Shown: positions 1-7,552 of the stretch, in pieces
Layout of the letters: each line of letters starts with the position of its first letter
Numbering within the stretch: the first letter of the stretch is position 1
Origin: Mycolicibacter longobardus
GTDB lineage: Bacteria > Actinomycetota > Actinomycetes > Mycobacteriales > Mycobacteriaceae
Length of the DNA stretch: 64,000 nt
Assembly (NCBI RefSeq): GCF_002102265.1
Contig: NZ_LQPG01000057.1
Coordinates: 20,238-84,237 of the forward strand
Direction of reading: 5' to 3'
Made by a program: the position numbers and the translations under genes
Notes under the pieces: model-generated
Told to the model about the DNA's origin: nothing
Database searches by the model: none
What the model saw: only the letters and a program-made list of their open reading frames with translations

Positions 1-216
1 CAGGCTGTCGATGTCGTCGGTGAGCAACTCCACCGGCACGCCCCGGTCGGGCGCCACCCGGCGCACCCCGACCCCGCGCAGCACCAGCGGAGCACCGATC
101 CGGGCGGCCAGGTCATCAGCGCTGTTCTCAAGGATTCGGACGACCTCACTGCCGACGTTGCCCAATCCCAGGACTGCAACGCCCACGGGACCCGCGGCCA
201 CCTGCGAACCGGACAC
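1..216 (-). CDS. hom: Homoserine dehydrogenase, N-terminal part (cut by window edge)
   Basis: NADP-dependent homoserine dehydrogenase, which reduces aspartate semialdehyde to homoserine on the way to threonine and methionine. Only the first 72 codons are in the window. They read as a Rossmann start with the motif VLGLGNVGSEVVRIL around residues 14-29, typical of this enzyme. The GTG start lies 2 nt after the lysA stop and has a GAGGTGAGG-like ribosome site inside the end of lysA. Gene order argS-lysA-hom matches M. tuberculosis Rv1292-Rv1294 (thrA). The C-terminal catalytic and ACT domains are outside the window. Confidence 0.9.
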   Translation of the reverse strand, partial: MSGSQVAAGPVGVAVLGLGNVGSEVVRILENSADDLAARIGAPLVLRGVGVRRVAPDRGVPVELLTDDIDSL

Positions 217-218
217 TT

Positions 219-1655
219 CTACCTCACCTCCAGGCTGATCAGGTCTTCGACAGTTTCCCGGCGCAGCATAAGGCGAGCGTTTCCATCGCGTACCGCCACC
301 ACCGCCGGGCGGGTGAGCAGGTTGTACCGGCTCGACATCGAGTAACAGTAGGCGCCGGTGGCGGCCACAGCGACCAGGTCACCGGGAACCACGCCCTGGG
401 GCACCCAGGTGTCACGGACGATGATATCGCCGCTCTCGCAGTGCTTGCCGACGATGCGCGCCAGCACCGGCTGGGCGTCTGTTTCTTTCAGGCCCTCCGG
501 GCCTCGCGATACCAGCCGCACGTCGTAGTGCGCGTCGTAGAGCGCGGGGCGGATGTTGTCGCTCATGCCACCGTCGACGCTGACGTAGCGGCGGTGCGCG
601 GTGGCGCTGATGTCGACGTCTTTGACGGTGCCGACCTCATAGAGCGTGACGGTGCCCGGCCCGGCGATGGCCCGGCCGGGTTCGACGACCAGCCGCGGGG
701 TGGGCAGACCGACCGCCGCGGACTCATCACGGACGATCGCGGCGAGCTTGGCGGCCAGCTCGGCCATCGGCGGTGGATCGTCTTGCGGCAGATACGAAAT
801 ACCCAGTCCCCCACCCAGATCGATGACCGACAGCTGCGCGGTCTTGTCGACACCGAACTCGGCGACCACATCGCGCAGCAGCCCGATGACCCGGTGGGCG
901 GCCAACTCGAAGCCGGCGACGTCGAAGATCTGCGACCCGATGTGACTGTGTAGGCCGATCAGACGCAGGTGATCGGTGGCGAAGACCCGCCGGATGGCGT
1001 CCATGGCCGCACCGCTGGCCAGCGACAGCCCGAACTTCTGGTCTTCGTGGGCGGTCGAGATGAACTCGTGGGTGTGGGCCTCCACGCCGACGGTGACGCG
1101 CACCAGCACGTCCTGCACCACGCCGGCTGCCGCGGCGACCGCGTCGAGGCGTTCGATCTCGATGAGCGAGTCGAGCACGATGTGGCCGACCCCGGCATTG
1201 ACCGCGGTTGCGAGTTCTGCGACCGATTTGTTGTTGCCGTGCAAGGTGATCCGCTGCGCCGGGAAACCGGCGTGCAGTGCGACGGCCAATTCACCGCCGG
1301 TGGCGACGTCCAGACAAAGGCCCTCCTGGTCGATCCAGCGCGCGATCTCGCTGCACAGGAAGGCTTTGGCGGCGTAGTGCACGTTGTCGCCCCCGCGGAA
1401 CGCGCCAGCGATCTCCCGGCAGCGGCCGCGGAAGTCGTCCTCGTCGATGACGAACAGCGGGGTGCCGTACTGCTCGGCCAGATCGGTCAGTTTGACGCCG
1501 GCAATCCGCACCACGCCGTCGTCGCCGCGAACGGTGTTGCGAGGCCAGACGTTCGGCGCCAATTCCAGCAACTGCTGCGGAGTTTGGGGCCGCGGCGGCA
1601 GACCGTCGTGGTGGATCTCTTCGGCGTGGCGGGGGCCGGCGGGGTGGACGTTCAC
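219..1655 (-). CDS. lysA: Diaminopimelate decarboxylase
   Basis: PLP-dependent enzyme that decarboxylates meso-diaminopimelate to L-lysine, the last step of lysine synthesis. 478 residues. Visible motifs are the PLP lysine in HYAAKAFLC (K97), HIGSQI, the glycine-rich GGGLGISY loop, EPGRAI, and CESGD near the C terminus, which supplies the active-site Cys across the dimer. The reading frame stays open upstream to 1724, but I chose the GTG at 1655 because its GTG overlaps the argS stop (GTGA) and its N terminus begins NVHPAGPRHAEE, as in other mycobacterial LysA. It is translationally coupled to argS and followed by hom. Confidence 0.96.
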   Translation of the reverse strand: MNVHPAGPRHAEEIHHDGLPPRPQTPQQLLELAPNVWPRNTVRGDDGVVRIAGVKLTDLAEQYGTPLFVIDEDDFRGRCREIAGAFRGGDNVHYAAKAFLCSEIARWIDQEGLCLDVATGGELAVALHAGFPAQRITLHGNNKSVAELATAVNAGVGHIVLDSLIEIERLDAVAAAAGVVQDVLVRVTVGVEAHTHEFISTAHEDQKFGLSLASGAAMDAIRRVFATDHLRLIGLHSHIGSQIFDVAGFELAAHRVIGLLRDVVAEFGVDKTAQLSVIDLGGGLGISYLPQDDPPPMAELAAKLAAIVRDESAAVGLPTPRLVVEPGRAIAGPGTVTLYEVGTVKDVDISATAHRRYVSVDGGMSDNIRPALYDAHYDVRLVSRGPEGLKETDAQPVLARIVGKHCESGDIIVRDTWVPQGVVPGDLVAVAATGAYCYSMSSRYNLLTRPAVVAVRDGNARLMLRRETVEDLISLEVR

Positions 1656-3298
1656 ATTCGCTCCGGTGCGCTCACGCCGAGGATGCCCAGCCCGTTGGCG
1701 ATCACCTGGCGGGTGGCCTGGCACAGCGCCAACCGCGCGGCGTGCAGGTCGGCGGGTGCTTCATCACCCTGTGGCAGCACCCGGCAGCTGTCGTAGAAGC
1801 GGTGGTAGTCACCGGCGAGGTCTTCCAGGTAGCGGCACACCCGGTGCGGTTCACGCAGTGCGGCAGCGGTTTCCAGCACCCGGGGGAACTCCCCCAGGTT
1901 GCGGATCAACGTGCCCTCCTTGTCGTGGCTGAGCAGCCCGAGGTGGCCCGTGTCCGCGGTCACGCCCAGTTCGGCGGCATTGCGGGCCAGGGCGCAGAGC
2001 CGGGCGTGCGCGTATTGCACGTAGTAGACCGGGTTTTCGTTGCTCGCCGAAGACCACAGCGCCAGGTCGATGTCGATGGGGGTGTCCACCGAGGAGCGGA
2101 TCAGGCTGTAACGGGCCGCGTCCACGCCGATGGCCTCGACCAGGTCGTCGAGGGTGATGACGGTGCCGGCGCGCTTGCTCATCTTGACCGGCTGGCCGTC
2201 GCGGACCAGGTTGACCATCTGGCCGATCAGCACCTCGACGGTCGCCGGGTCGTCGCCGAAGGCCGCCGCGGCGGCCTTGAGCCGGGCGATGTAGCCGTGG
2301 TGGTCGGCACCGAGCATGTAGATGCACAGGTTGAAGCCGCGCTCGCGCTTGTCCAGGTAGTAGGCCAGGTCGCCGGCGATGTAGGCGGGCTTGCCGTCGC
2401 TCTTGATGACGACACGGTCCTTGTCGTCACCGTAGGCGCTGGTGCGCAGCCAGGTGGCGCCGTCCTTTTCGTAGATGTTGCCGTTGGCGCGCAGGCGTTC
2501 GATGGCCTGCTCCACCCGGCCGGAGGTGTGCATCGAGTCTTCGTGGGTGAAGACATCGAAGTCGGTGCCGAATTCGTGCAGCGAGGCCTTGATGTGGGTG
2601 AACATCAGGTCGACGCCGATTTCGCGGAAGGTCTCCTGGGCGTCCGGGCTGTTCAGTGCGTCCGGGGCTTTGGCCTGGATTTGGGCCGCGATGTCGGTGA
2701 TGTAAGCACCGGCGTAGCCGTCCTCGGGGGGCGGCTCACCCTTGGCGGCGGCGATCAGCGAGTTGGCGAACCGGTCGATCTGGGCGCCGTGGTCGTTGAA
2801 GTAGTACTCCCGGGTGACCGCGGCGCCCTGGGTGCTCAGCAGCCGGCCGAGTGCGTCGCCGACCGCGGCCCAGCGGGTACCGCCGATGTGGATGGGGCCG
2901 GTGGGGTTGGCCGAGACGAACTCCAGGTTGACGTTGAGCTCGTCGAACTCGCTGGAGTGGCCGTAGTCCGTGCCGGCGGTGAGGATGTTCGCGACCACGG
3001 CGCCCTGCGCGGAGGTCTCGATGCGCAGGTTCACAAAACCCGGCCCGGCGATCTCCGCGGCGGCGATTCCGTCGGCGTTCGTCAGCGCCTCGGCCAGCCA
3101 TCCGGCCAGCTCACGAGGGTTGACGCCCACCTTCTTGCCCAGTTGCAACGCCAGGTTCGTGGCGTAATCGCCGTGTTCGGGGTTGCGCGGCCGCTCGACG
3201 GTCACCGTCGCGGGCAGCGCGGCGGTGTCCAGGTCGTGCTCGGCCAACACCGCGGTGGCGGTGGTCTTGAGCAATTCGGCCAGATCGGCGGGGGTCAC
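1652..3298 (-). CDS. argS: Arginyl-tRNA synthetase
   Basis: Class I aminoacyl-tRNA synthetase charging tRNA-Arg; 548 residues, the usual length. The N-terminal Add1 domain is followed by the ATP-binding signature PTGPIHIGG (HIGH variant, residues 137-140), then VKMSKR (KMSKS loop), then a DALR anticodon-binding C terminus ending near YYVQYAHAR...YHRFYDSCRVL. The GTG start at 3298 is preceded by a TAGGAT hexamer 8 nt upstream, so the mRNA may be leaderless or nearly so. It is the first gene of argS-lysA-hom. A tRNA-Arg gene lies just upstream on the other strand. Confidence 0.96.
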   Translation of the reverse strand: MTPADLAELLKTTATAVLAEHDLDTAALPATVTVERPRNPEHGDYATNLALQLGKKVGVNPRELAGWLAEALTNADGIAAAEIAGPGFVNLRIETSAQGAVVANILTAGTDYGHSSEFDELNVNLEFVSANPTGPIHIGGTRWAAVGDALGRLLSTQGAAVTREYYFNDHGAQIDRFANSLIAAAKGEPPPEDGYAGAYITDIAAQIQAKAPDALNSPDAQETFREIGVDLMFTHIKASLHEFGTDFDVFTHEDSMHTSGRVEQAIERLRANGNIYEKDGATWLRTSAYGDDKDRVVIKSDGKPAYIAGDLAYYLDKRERGFNLCIYMLGADHHGYIARLKAAAAAFGDDPATVEVLIGQMVNLVRDGQPVKMSKRAGTVITLDDLVEAIGVDAARYSLIRSSVDTPIDIDLALWSSASNENPVYYVQYAHARLCALARNAAELGVTADTGHLGLLSHDKEGTLIRNLGEFPRVLETAAALREPHRVCRYLEDLAGDYHRFYDSCRVLPQGDEAPADLHAARLALCQATRQVIANGLGILGVSAPERM

Positions 3299-3306
3299 GA
3301 GGCCCC

Positions 3307-3312
3307 ATCCTA
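3307..3312 (-). promoter_or_regulatory. Predicted -10 box of argS
   Basis: TAGGAT (on the minus strand) fits the mycobacterial TANNNT -10 consensus and ends 8 nt before the argS GTG. No clear -35 or ribosome site is visible, consistent with a leaderless start. Confidence 0.4.
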
Positions 3313-3409
3313 TGGTCTGGCGTGGTCAGGACCCGAATCCGTCCGGTTCTCGGGTGGTGGCTTTGATGCGTTAGTCTGTCGGAGCCCACTTGGCGCCCGT
3401 AGTACGTGC

Positions 3410-3482
3410 GCCCCCGTAGCTCAGGGGATAGAGCGTCTGCCTCCGGAGCAGAAGGCCGCAGGTTCGAATCCTGCCGGGGGCA
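3410..3482 (+). tRNA. tRNA-Arg (anticodon CCG)
   Basis: Complete cloverleaf read by eye: acceptor stem GCCCCCG/CGGGGGC, D arm GCTC...GAGC, anticodon stem TCTGC/GCAGA around loop CTCCGGA (anticodon CCG, reading CGG codons), T arm GCAGG-TTCGAAT-CCTGC, discriminator A at 3482. The CCA end is encoded at 3483-3485. It sits divergent to argS, as argV does in M. tuberculosis. tRNA 3' ends are common integration sites and accessory genes follow here, but I found no second copy of the 3' end in the window. Confidence 0.96.
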
Positions 3483-3485
3483 CCA

Positions 3486-3896
3486 TCTGACCAGCGCAAA
3501 CACCAGCGTGTGCAAGCTGCGTGAAATAGCGGGCACCTAGGCCAGCACACACCTGGCGCCTGTTGTCCAGGCACTTGTCCAGCACAAGCACTGCCACCCC
3601 TTGTCTGGCGTTGGCGCTCCATTACGGCCGGCCACCGACAGCAACCTGGCCACGCGCGGCACAAGGCCCAGTAACCACCACACACCAATCGGCCACCAGG
3701 GCAACCGGGCAACCTGCCCAACCAGCCACCACTCCGCTACGGCCAACTCCAACGGCACACTCGCCTGCGGCCACCCACGGGAGCCACGAGACATCCACGT
3801 CCCCATAAGGAGCGCTACATTGCGGACCGGAGCCGTTTCTATTGCCGTCCGCCTGTACTGCTCCCTCCACCACATCACAACCTGCATAATTCAACG
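3486..3896. other. 411-bp intergenic stretch, no gene recognised
   Basis: Between tRNA-Arg and the SRPBCC gene. The plus strand is noticeably rich in C and A, with many CCA/ACC/CAAC words between about 3640 and 3800, unlike neighbouring coding DNA. Open frames exist on both strands, but none looks like a protein: the minus-strand frame is implausibly rich in Trp and Arg. I see no integrase fragment and no attachment-site repeat. Confidence 0.5.
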
Positions 3897-4367
3897 GTGA
3901 GTTGGTGGTTTCCAAGCTCCGACTGGACGCTGACTGAGTTAGTGCCTGCCGATACGGCAACGGTGCGGAACTTCTATACTGACGTGGCGAACCTGAAATT
4001 GGTTCATCCGCTAATTTTGACTGTACGCAAGGTCGGCCCTGAGCATTGGCGGGTTCAGGAGCGGAATCCGCTGGGGCCATTGTCCTTTCGCGTCTGGTAC
4101 TCGACGCATGTGCATGTCGAAGCTAATGGCGATGTGGTCGGTGAGTCGCGGCTGTTTCTTGGCGTGCGACTCCACGACATCGTGAGTTTCGAGTCCGTTG
4201 ACGGCGGCACCCAGGTCATAGAGCGGTTACGGATCGTCGCACCGCGCCCATTGGCTGCGTACACGCATCGCGAAGCGGTCAAAGCGCACGAGGAGATGCT
4301 CGGGGCCATGCGACGCCACTTCGAGCAGCTAGGCGAGCCTCGCCACCGTGACGAACTAGCGCCATAA
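3897..4367 (+). CDS. SRPBCC (START/polyketide cyclase-like) family protein
   Basis: 156-residue protein with the features of the SRPBCC hydrophobic-ligand fold: an N-terminal DWTLTELVPAD strand, a helix beginning around VRNFYTDVANLKLVHPLI, a strand-rich middle (WRVQERNPLGPLSFRVWYST) and a long C-terminal helix (HREAVKAHEEMLGAMRRHFEQL). Such proteins bind lipids or aromatic compounds; the ligand cannot be read from sequence. The GTG start has no ribosome site, but CATAAT (3885-3890), a near -10 box, ends 6 nt upstream, so it may be leaderless. It has no partner in the M. tuberculosis locus and looks like an accessory gene beside the tRNA. Confidence 0.75.
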   Translation: MSWWFPSSDWTLTELVPADTATVRNFYTDVANLKLVHPLILTVRKVGPEHWRVQERNPLGPLSFRVWYSTHVHVEANGDVVGESRLFLGVRLHDIVSFESVDGGTQVIERLRIVAPRPLAAYTHREAVKAHEEMLGAMRRHFEQLGEPRHRDELAP

Positions 4368-4498
4368 GGAGAGCAACAGTCGGACTCTACTTGGCTCCTG
4401 GTGACCCCAAGTGCGCAATCCAAACCCGAAGGCCTAGGGGTGGGGTGGCCGCGCGAACTCGCCCCGCCTGTCCACCCCCCTTCATAACCGGGTCGAGT

Positions 4499-4512
4499 AC
4501 CGTACATACGGT
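4499..4512. promoter_or_regulatory. 14-bp palindrome upstream of the lipoprotein gene
   Basis: ACCGTA-CA-TACGGT, arms of 6 bp, placed 18 bp before the GTG at 4531. Its right half contains TACGGT (4507-4512), which fits the TANNNT -10 consensus, so a protein bound here would cover the likely promoter. Confidence 0.35.
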
Positions 4513-4530
4513 TGAAAGCGCCGTGCGCTA

Positions 4531-5097
4531 GTGCTACGCATACGCCGGATCACCAACACAGTCGTGCTTCTCGTTTCCCTGGTCCCGACCGCCTGCGGGT
4601 TCCAAGACGTCACAGAGGTGTCCACTCAAGACATTCCCATCGACGACGCGGTGCGGAAGATCAACGGAGCCGCCAAATGGGCACACCTTCCGACATCTCT
4701 GGTTCCGTTGGAGGCCACCGCTCATCAGACCAACACACCGATGGAGGCAGACACTAGCGTCACACTGGCTTTCAAGGCTCCCCTAGCCGACATCGACACC
4801 TACCTGACCGCCATGCACGCGCGCAAGGACTACACCCTGGTGCGACCCGCCAATGACTGTCCCCCGCCGCCGAGCGGACAGGCTCTGGTAAGGGAACCAC
4901 CGCCGCCATCATCCGAGGTGTGGTCTGATTCCGGAATCTTCGAACGCTGCGCAGCTCTCGAACAGTGGGATATGTACAGCGATGAATGGACTGCACGAGG
5001 AACAACGGTCGGAACCCTGTACCGTCAGGCAGGCATTCACCCAAGCGGCACGGATGCCATCAACGTCCTGTTCACACTGAGCGGGCACAACCTGTAG
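4531..5097 (+). CDS. Putative lipoprotein of unknown function
   Basis: 188 residues. It begins with arginines and a hydrophobic stretch (TVVLLVSLV) followed by PTAC, so Cys22 could be lipidated; Pro at -3 departs from the standard lipobox, so simple secretion or membrane anchoring is possible. The mature part has a VRKINGAAKWAHLP segment, two further cysteines (about residues 110 and 140) that might form a disulfide, and a proline patch. I do not recognise a family. It lies 300 bp ahead of the membrane-anchored nuclease gene on the same strand, which suggests but does not show a functional link. The GTG start has no good ribosome site. Confidence 0.6.
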   Translation: MLRIRRITNTVVLLVSLVPTACGFQDVTEVSTQDIPIDDAVRKINGAAKWAHLPTSLVPLEATAHQTNTPMEADTSVTLAFKAPLADIDTYLTAMHARKDYTLVRPANDCPPPPSGQALVREPPPPSSEVWSDSGIFERCAALEQWDMYSDEWTARGTTVGTLYRQAGIHPSGTDAINVLFTLSGHNL

Positions 5098-5395
5098 CCA
5101 CCGCCTCCGCTGTCGCGGGATCTCGCATCGCGACATCGCTTCCACAGATGTCGGCGTCACCGATGCCCCCGCTCGTCTTCGCCGATACGAACCGACAGTG
5201 CACACAGCCCAATACCGAGCTGACCGGCGCCACAGGCGAAGTGAGCCTTAGCGGCTCTCATTCTGACTCGGTCGTCCGCGCAGTTCGACCTGCCGACATC
5301 AGCTTCACTGACCGCAGCAACCGCCACCATGGGAAGCACGTGGATTTGCGCAGAACTAACTCGGAGAAATCATCGGGTGAACTAGGGTCCATTAA
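5098..5395. other. 298-bp gap with promoter of the nuclease gene
   Basis: No protein-like frame is convincing here. The 3' end carries TAGGGT (5383-5388), 7 nt before the ATG of the next gene. Base composition is less GC-rich than in the core genes on either side. Confidence 0.4.
5383..5388 (+). promoter_or_regulatory. Predicted -10 box, leaderless start of nuclease gene
   Basis: TAGGGT matches TANNNT and is separated by exactly 7 nt from the ATG at 5396; no Shine-Dalgarno sequence lies between. Confidence 0.5.
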
Positions 5396-6454
5396 ATGAG
5401 TCACCGGGGCCACTCCAGCGTCGTAGCGCCCCAACCGGACCAGCCGCAGTCCCCCGGTAGTCGCCGAAAGACGCTGCTCATCATCTCGATGGCGGCGGCC
5501 CTGCTGCTCGTCATCCTCATTGTCATCGTCGTGGTGACCAAGCAGGGAACCTCCACCACCCCAACCACACTCACATCGAGCTACCCCACCAGCTCGCAAT
5601 CCCCGCTGGCGAAGCTCGCCACCCTGCCAATCAAGGGTCGCGGCCCGAAAACCGGCTATGACCGCGCTCTGTTCGGGATCCCCTGGTCTGACGATGTCAC
5701 GGTGGAGGGCGGCCACAACGGCTGCGATACGCGCAACGACATCCTGCGTCGCGACCTCACCGGTGCTGGCTTTCAGCCCGGAAATTCCTGCATCGTCCTA
5801 TCTGGCGTCCTGAACGATCCCTACACCGGCGAAACCATCTTCTACCAGCCGGCACCCGAATCATTGAGCCCCATCCAGATCGACCACATAGTGTCCCTCA
5901 TGGACGCTTGGGAGAAGGGCGCTCAGGGCTGGGATGAGTTGACCCGCCGCAACTTCGCCAACGACCCGATCAACCTGCAAGCCACCACCGCGGTAGCGAA
6001 TCAGGCGAAGGGCTCCAGCGACGCCGCTACCTGGCTCCCCGATAACCATGACTTCCGGTGCACCTACGCGACCCGCATCGTCGATGTAAAAGCCCGATAC
6101 CGGCTGTGGATCACCGACGCCGAGCATGAAACCTTGGCGTTCCTGCTCAACAACTGCGGCGACGAAGTGGCGCTCAGTTCCCTACCGCCTGTGCCGACGA
6201 GCAGCAGTGCCGCACCGTCATGGTCGGCTTCACCGCGCCCATCATCATCACCGACTCCGCGTCCAGCTCCGATGCCGGCGCCGACTCCGCCGTGCTACAT
6301 CAATGTGAGGGGTGAATGCGTCCCCTTTCCGCGCGACTTCCCCCATCCCCCGGCAGGTGTCAACGCTCTCTGCCGGGACGGCACCTACTCATTCTCGGCC
6401 CATCGCCCGGGCTCCTGCGCACGCCATGGTGGCGTCGCCCAATGGATGGATTAG
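5396..6454 (+). CDS. Membrane-anchored HNH-type nuclease (DUF1524) with C-terminal DUF3761
   Basis: 352 residues. A short cytoplasmic tail with RRK (23-25) precedes one membrane helix (27-47), then a Thr/Ser/Pro linker, so the rest should face outside. Residues about 80-235 match the DUF1524/GmrSD C-terminal HNH-nuclease type: IDHIV (His164), AWEKGAQGW, NFANDPINL, a conserved Asn202, AKGSSDAATWLP and VDVKARYRLWI. A Pro/Ser-rich linker (about 260-298) leads to a C-terminal CRDGTYSFSAHRPGSCARHGGVAQW block, the pattern of DUF3761. It probably cuts DNA at the cell surface; a role in nutrition, defence or contact killing is unknown. No immunity gene is obvious unless the preceding lipoprotein serves. 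Confidence 0.8.
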   Translation: MSHRGHSSVVAPQPDQPQSPGSRRKTLLIISMAAALLLVILIVIVVVTKQGTSTTPTTLTSSYPTSSQSPLAKLATLPIKGRGPKTGYDRALFGIPWSDDVTVEGGHNGCDTRNDILRRDLTGAGFQPGNSCIVLSGVLNDPYTGETIFYQPAPESLSPIQIDHIVSLMDAWEKGAQGWDELTRRNFANDPINLQATTAVANQAKGSSDAATWLPDNHDFRCTYATRIVDVKARYRLWITDAEHETLAFLLNNCGDEVALSSLPPVPTSSSAAPSWSASPRPSSSPTPRPAPMPAPTPPCYINVRGECVPFPRDFPHPPAGVNALCRDGTYSFSAHRPGSCARHGGVAQWMD

Positions 6455-6542
6455 CCCTGTAGTTCCCCATGAAGGCCACCTCGGCCCACGAATTCCCACT
6501 TCGCGGATAGCGGAATCACTACGGCCAGGTCCCCCGCGCCCC

Positions 6543-6548
6543 TAGGGT
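6543..6548 (+). promoter_or_regulatory. Predicted -10 box, leaderless start of LLM gene
   Basis: TAGGGT followed after exactly 7 nt by the GTG at 6556; no ribosome-binding site is present. Confidence 0.5.
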
Positions 6549-6555
6549 CGATCAA

Positions 6556-7473
6556 GTGACGATTCGACTTGGCTTCCAGATCCCCGACTTCTCTTACGGC
6601 ACCGACGTTTCGAAGCTGTTCCCCGCCGTCATCGCGCAGGCCCGCGAGGCTGAGGCCGCCGGGTTCGACGCGGTGTTCGTGATGGACCACTTCTACCAAC
6701 TGCCCATGCTCGGCTCTCCTGACCAGCCGATGCTCGAGGCGTACACCGCCCTGGGCGCGCTGGCCACCGCGACCGAACGGGTCCAGCTGGGCACGCTGGT
6801 CACCGGCAACACCTACCGCAACCCGGCCCTGTTGGCCAAGATCATCACCACGCTCGATGTGGTCAGCGCCGGCCGCGCGGTCTTGGGCATCGGTACCGGA
6901 TGGTTCGAGCTCGAACACGACCAACTGGGTTTCGAGTTCGGCACGTTCACCGACCGGTTCAACCGACTCGATGAGGCGCTGCAGATCATTTTGCCGATGA
7001 TCAAAGGCGAGCGACCGACCTTCGATGGCCAGTGGTACTACGCCCGCGAGGCGATGGCCGAACCCCGCTTCCGCGACCACATTCCACTGCTGATCGGCGG
7101 CAGCGGGGAGAAGAAGACGATCCCGCTCGCGGCGCGCCATTTCGACCACCTCAACCTGATCACCGGATTCGACGAGATCCCAACGAAGATGGACGCGGTG
7201 CGGCGCAGCTGCGAGGAGGTCGGCCGCGATCCGGCCACCCTGGAAACCACCATGCTGCTCACCGCGCTGGCCGGCCGAAACCTCACCGCCGATCAGATCC
7301 CCGCCCAGATCGCGCAGCGGGCGGTGGCCGGTAGTCCCGAATCGATCGCCGAGCAGATCAAGACCAAGGTGCTCGACGCCGGGGTCGGCGGAGTGACCAT
7401 GAACATTCCCGGCTACGTCCCTGGGGTGATCACTGAAGTCGGTGCGGCATTGCGCGCAGTGTTCGACGTTTGA
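6556..7473 (+). CDS. LLM-class F420-dependent oxidoreductase
   Basis: 305-residue luciferase-like TIM-barrel protein. The opening IRLGFQIPDFSYG, the VFVMDHFYQLP segment, LGTLVTGNTYRNPALLAKIITTLDVVSAGRAVLGIGTGW (substrate and flavin-side loops) and IPLLIGGSGEKKTIPLAARHFDHLN are typical of the mycobacterial F420 subgroup of LLM proteins. Its substrate cannot be inferred. The GTG start is supported by the hexamer 7 nt upstream. Its stop codon is only 5 bp from the first of two dyads that precede fic, so that dyad might also affect the end of this transcript. Confidence 0.85.
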   Translation: MTIRLGFQIPDFSYGTDVSKLFPAVIAQAREAEAAGFDAVFVMDHFYQLPMLGSPDQPMLEAYTALGALATATERVQLGTLVTGNTYRNPALLAKIITTLDVVSAGRAVLGIGTGWFELEHDQLGFEFGTFTDRFNRLDEALQIILPMIKGERPTFDGQWYYAREAMAEPRFRDHIPLLIGGSGEKKTIPLAARHFDHLNLITGFDEIPTKMDAVRRSCEEVGRDPATLETTMLLTALAGRNLTADQIPAQIAQRAVAGSPESIAEQIKTKVLDAGVGGVTMNIPGYVPGVITEVGAALRAVFDV

Positions 7474-7478
7474 GCCGT

Positions 7479-7511
7479 AAGTGAAGTTAACTGACGTCGT
7501 TAACTTCACTT
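7479..7511. promoter_or_regulatory. Upstream 33-bp dyad of the fic gene (operator candidate 1)
   Basis: Perfect 13-bp arms: AAGTGAAGTTAAC at 7479-7491 and its complement at 7499-7511, separated by TGACGTC. It lacks a T-tract, so it does not look like a simple terminator. Its outer nonamers AAGTGAAGT/ACTTCACTT and 33-bp span are repeated exactly in the second dyad, 41 bp downstream (about four helical turns, so both lie on one face of the DNA). Confidence 0.7.
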
Positions 7512-7519
7512 AAGTGTCT

Positions 7520-7552
7520 AAGTGAAGTTAAACTGGCATCGTGACTTCACTT
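7520..7552. promoter_or_regulatory. 33-bp dyad covering the fic promoter and start codon (operator candidate 2)
   Basis: AAGTGAAGT (7520-7528), 15 bp spacer, ACTTCACTT (7544-7552): the same geometry as the first dyad. The spacer contains TAAACT (7529-7534), a TANNNT -10 hexamer 6 nt before the fic GTG at 7541, and the right arm lies inside codons 2-4. A protein bound here would occlude both transcription and translation initiation of fic. Confidence 0.7.

Noticed and set aside
3410..3485. tRNA-Arg as an active attachment site of an integrated element
   Set aside because: I found no duplicated 3' end of the tRNA and no integrase in the window; only the accessory gene content hints at it.
4986..5399. 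137-codon plus-strand frame between the lipoprotein and the nuclease gene
   Set aside because: It begins inside the lipoprotein gene, has no ribosome site and no protein-like pattern, and covers the nuclease promoter.
7479..7511. First fic dyad as a plain terminator of the LLM gene
   Set aside because: It is AT-rich, lacks a T-tract, and its geometry is repeated exactly at the fic start, which fits an operator better; a secondary effect on termination remains possible.
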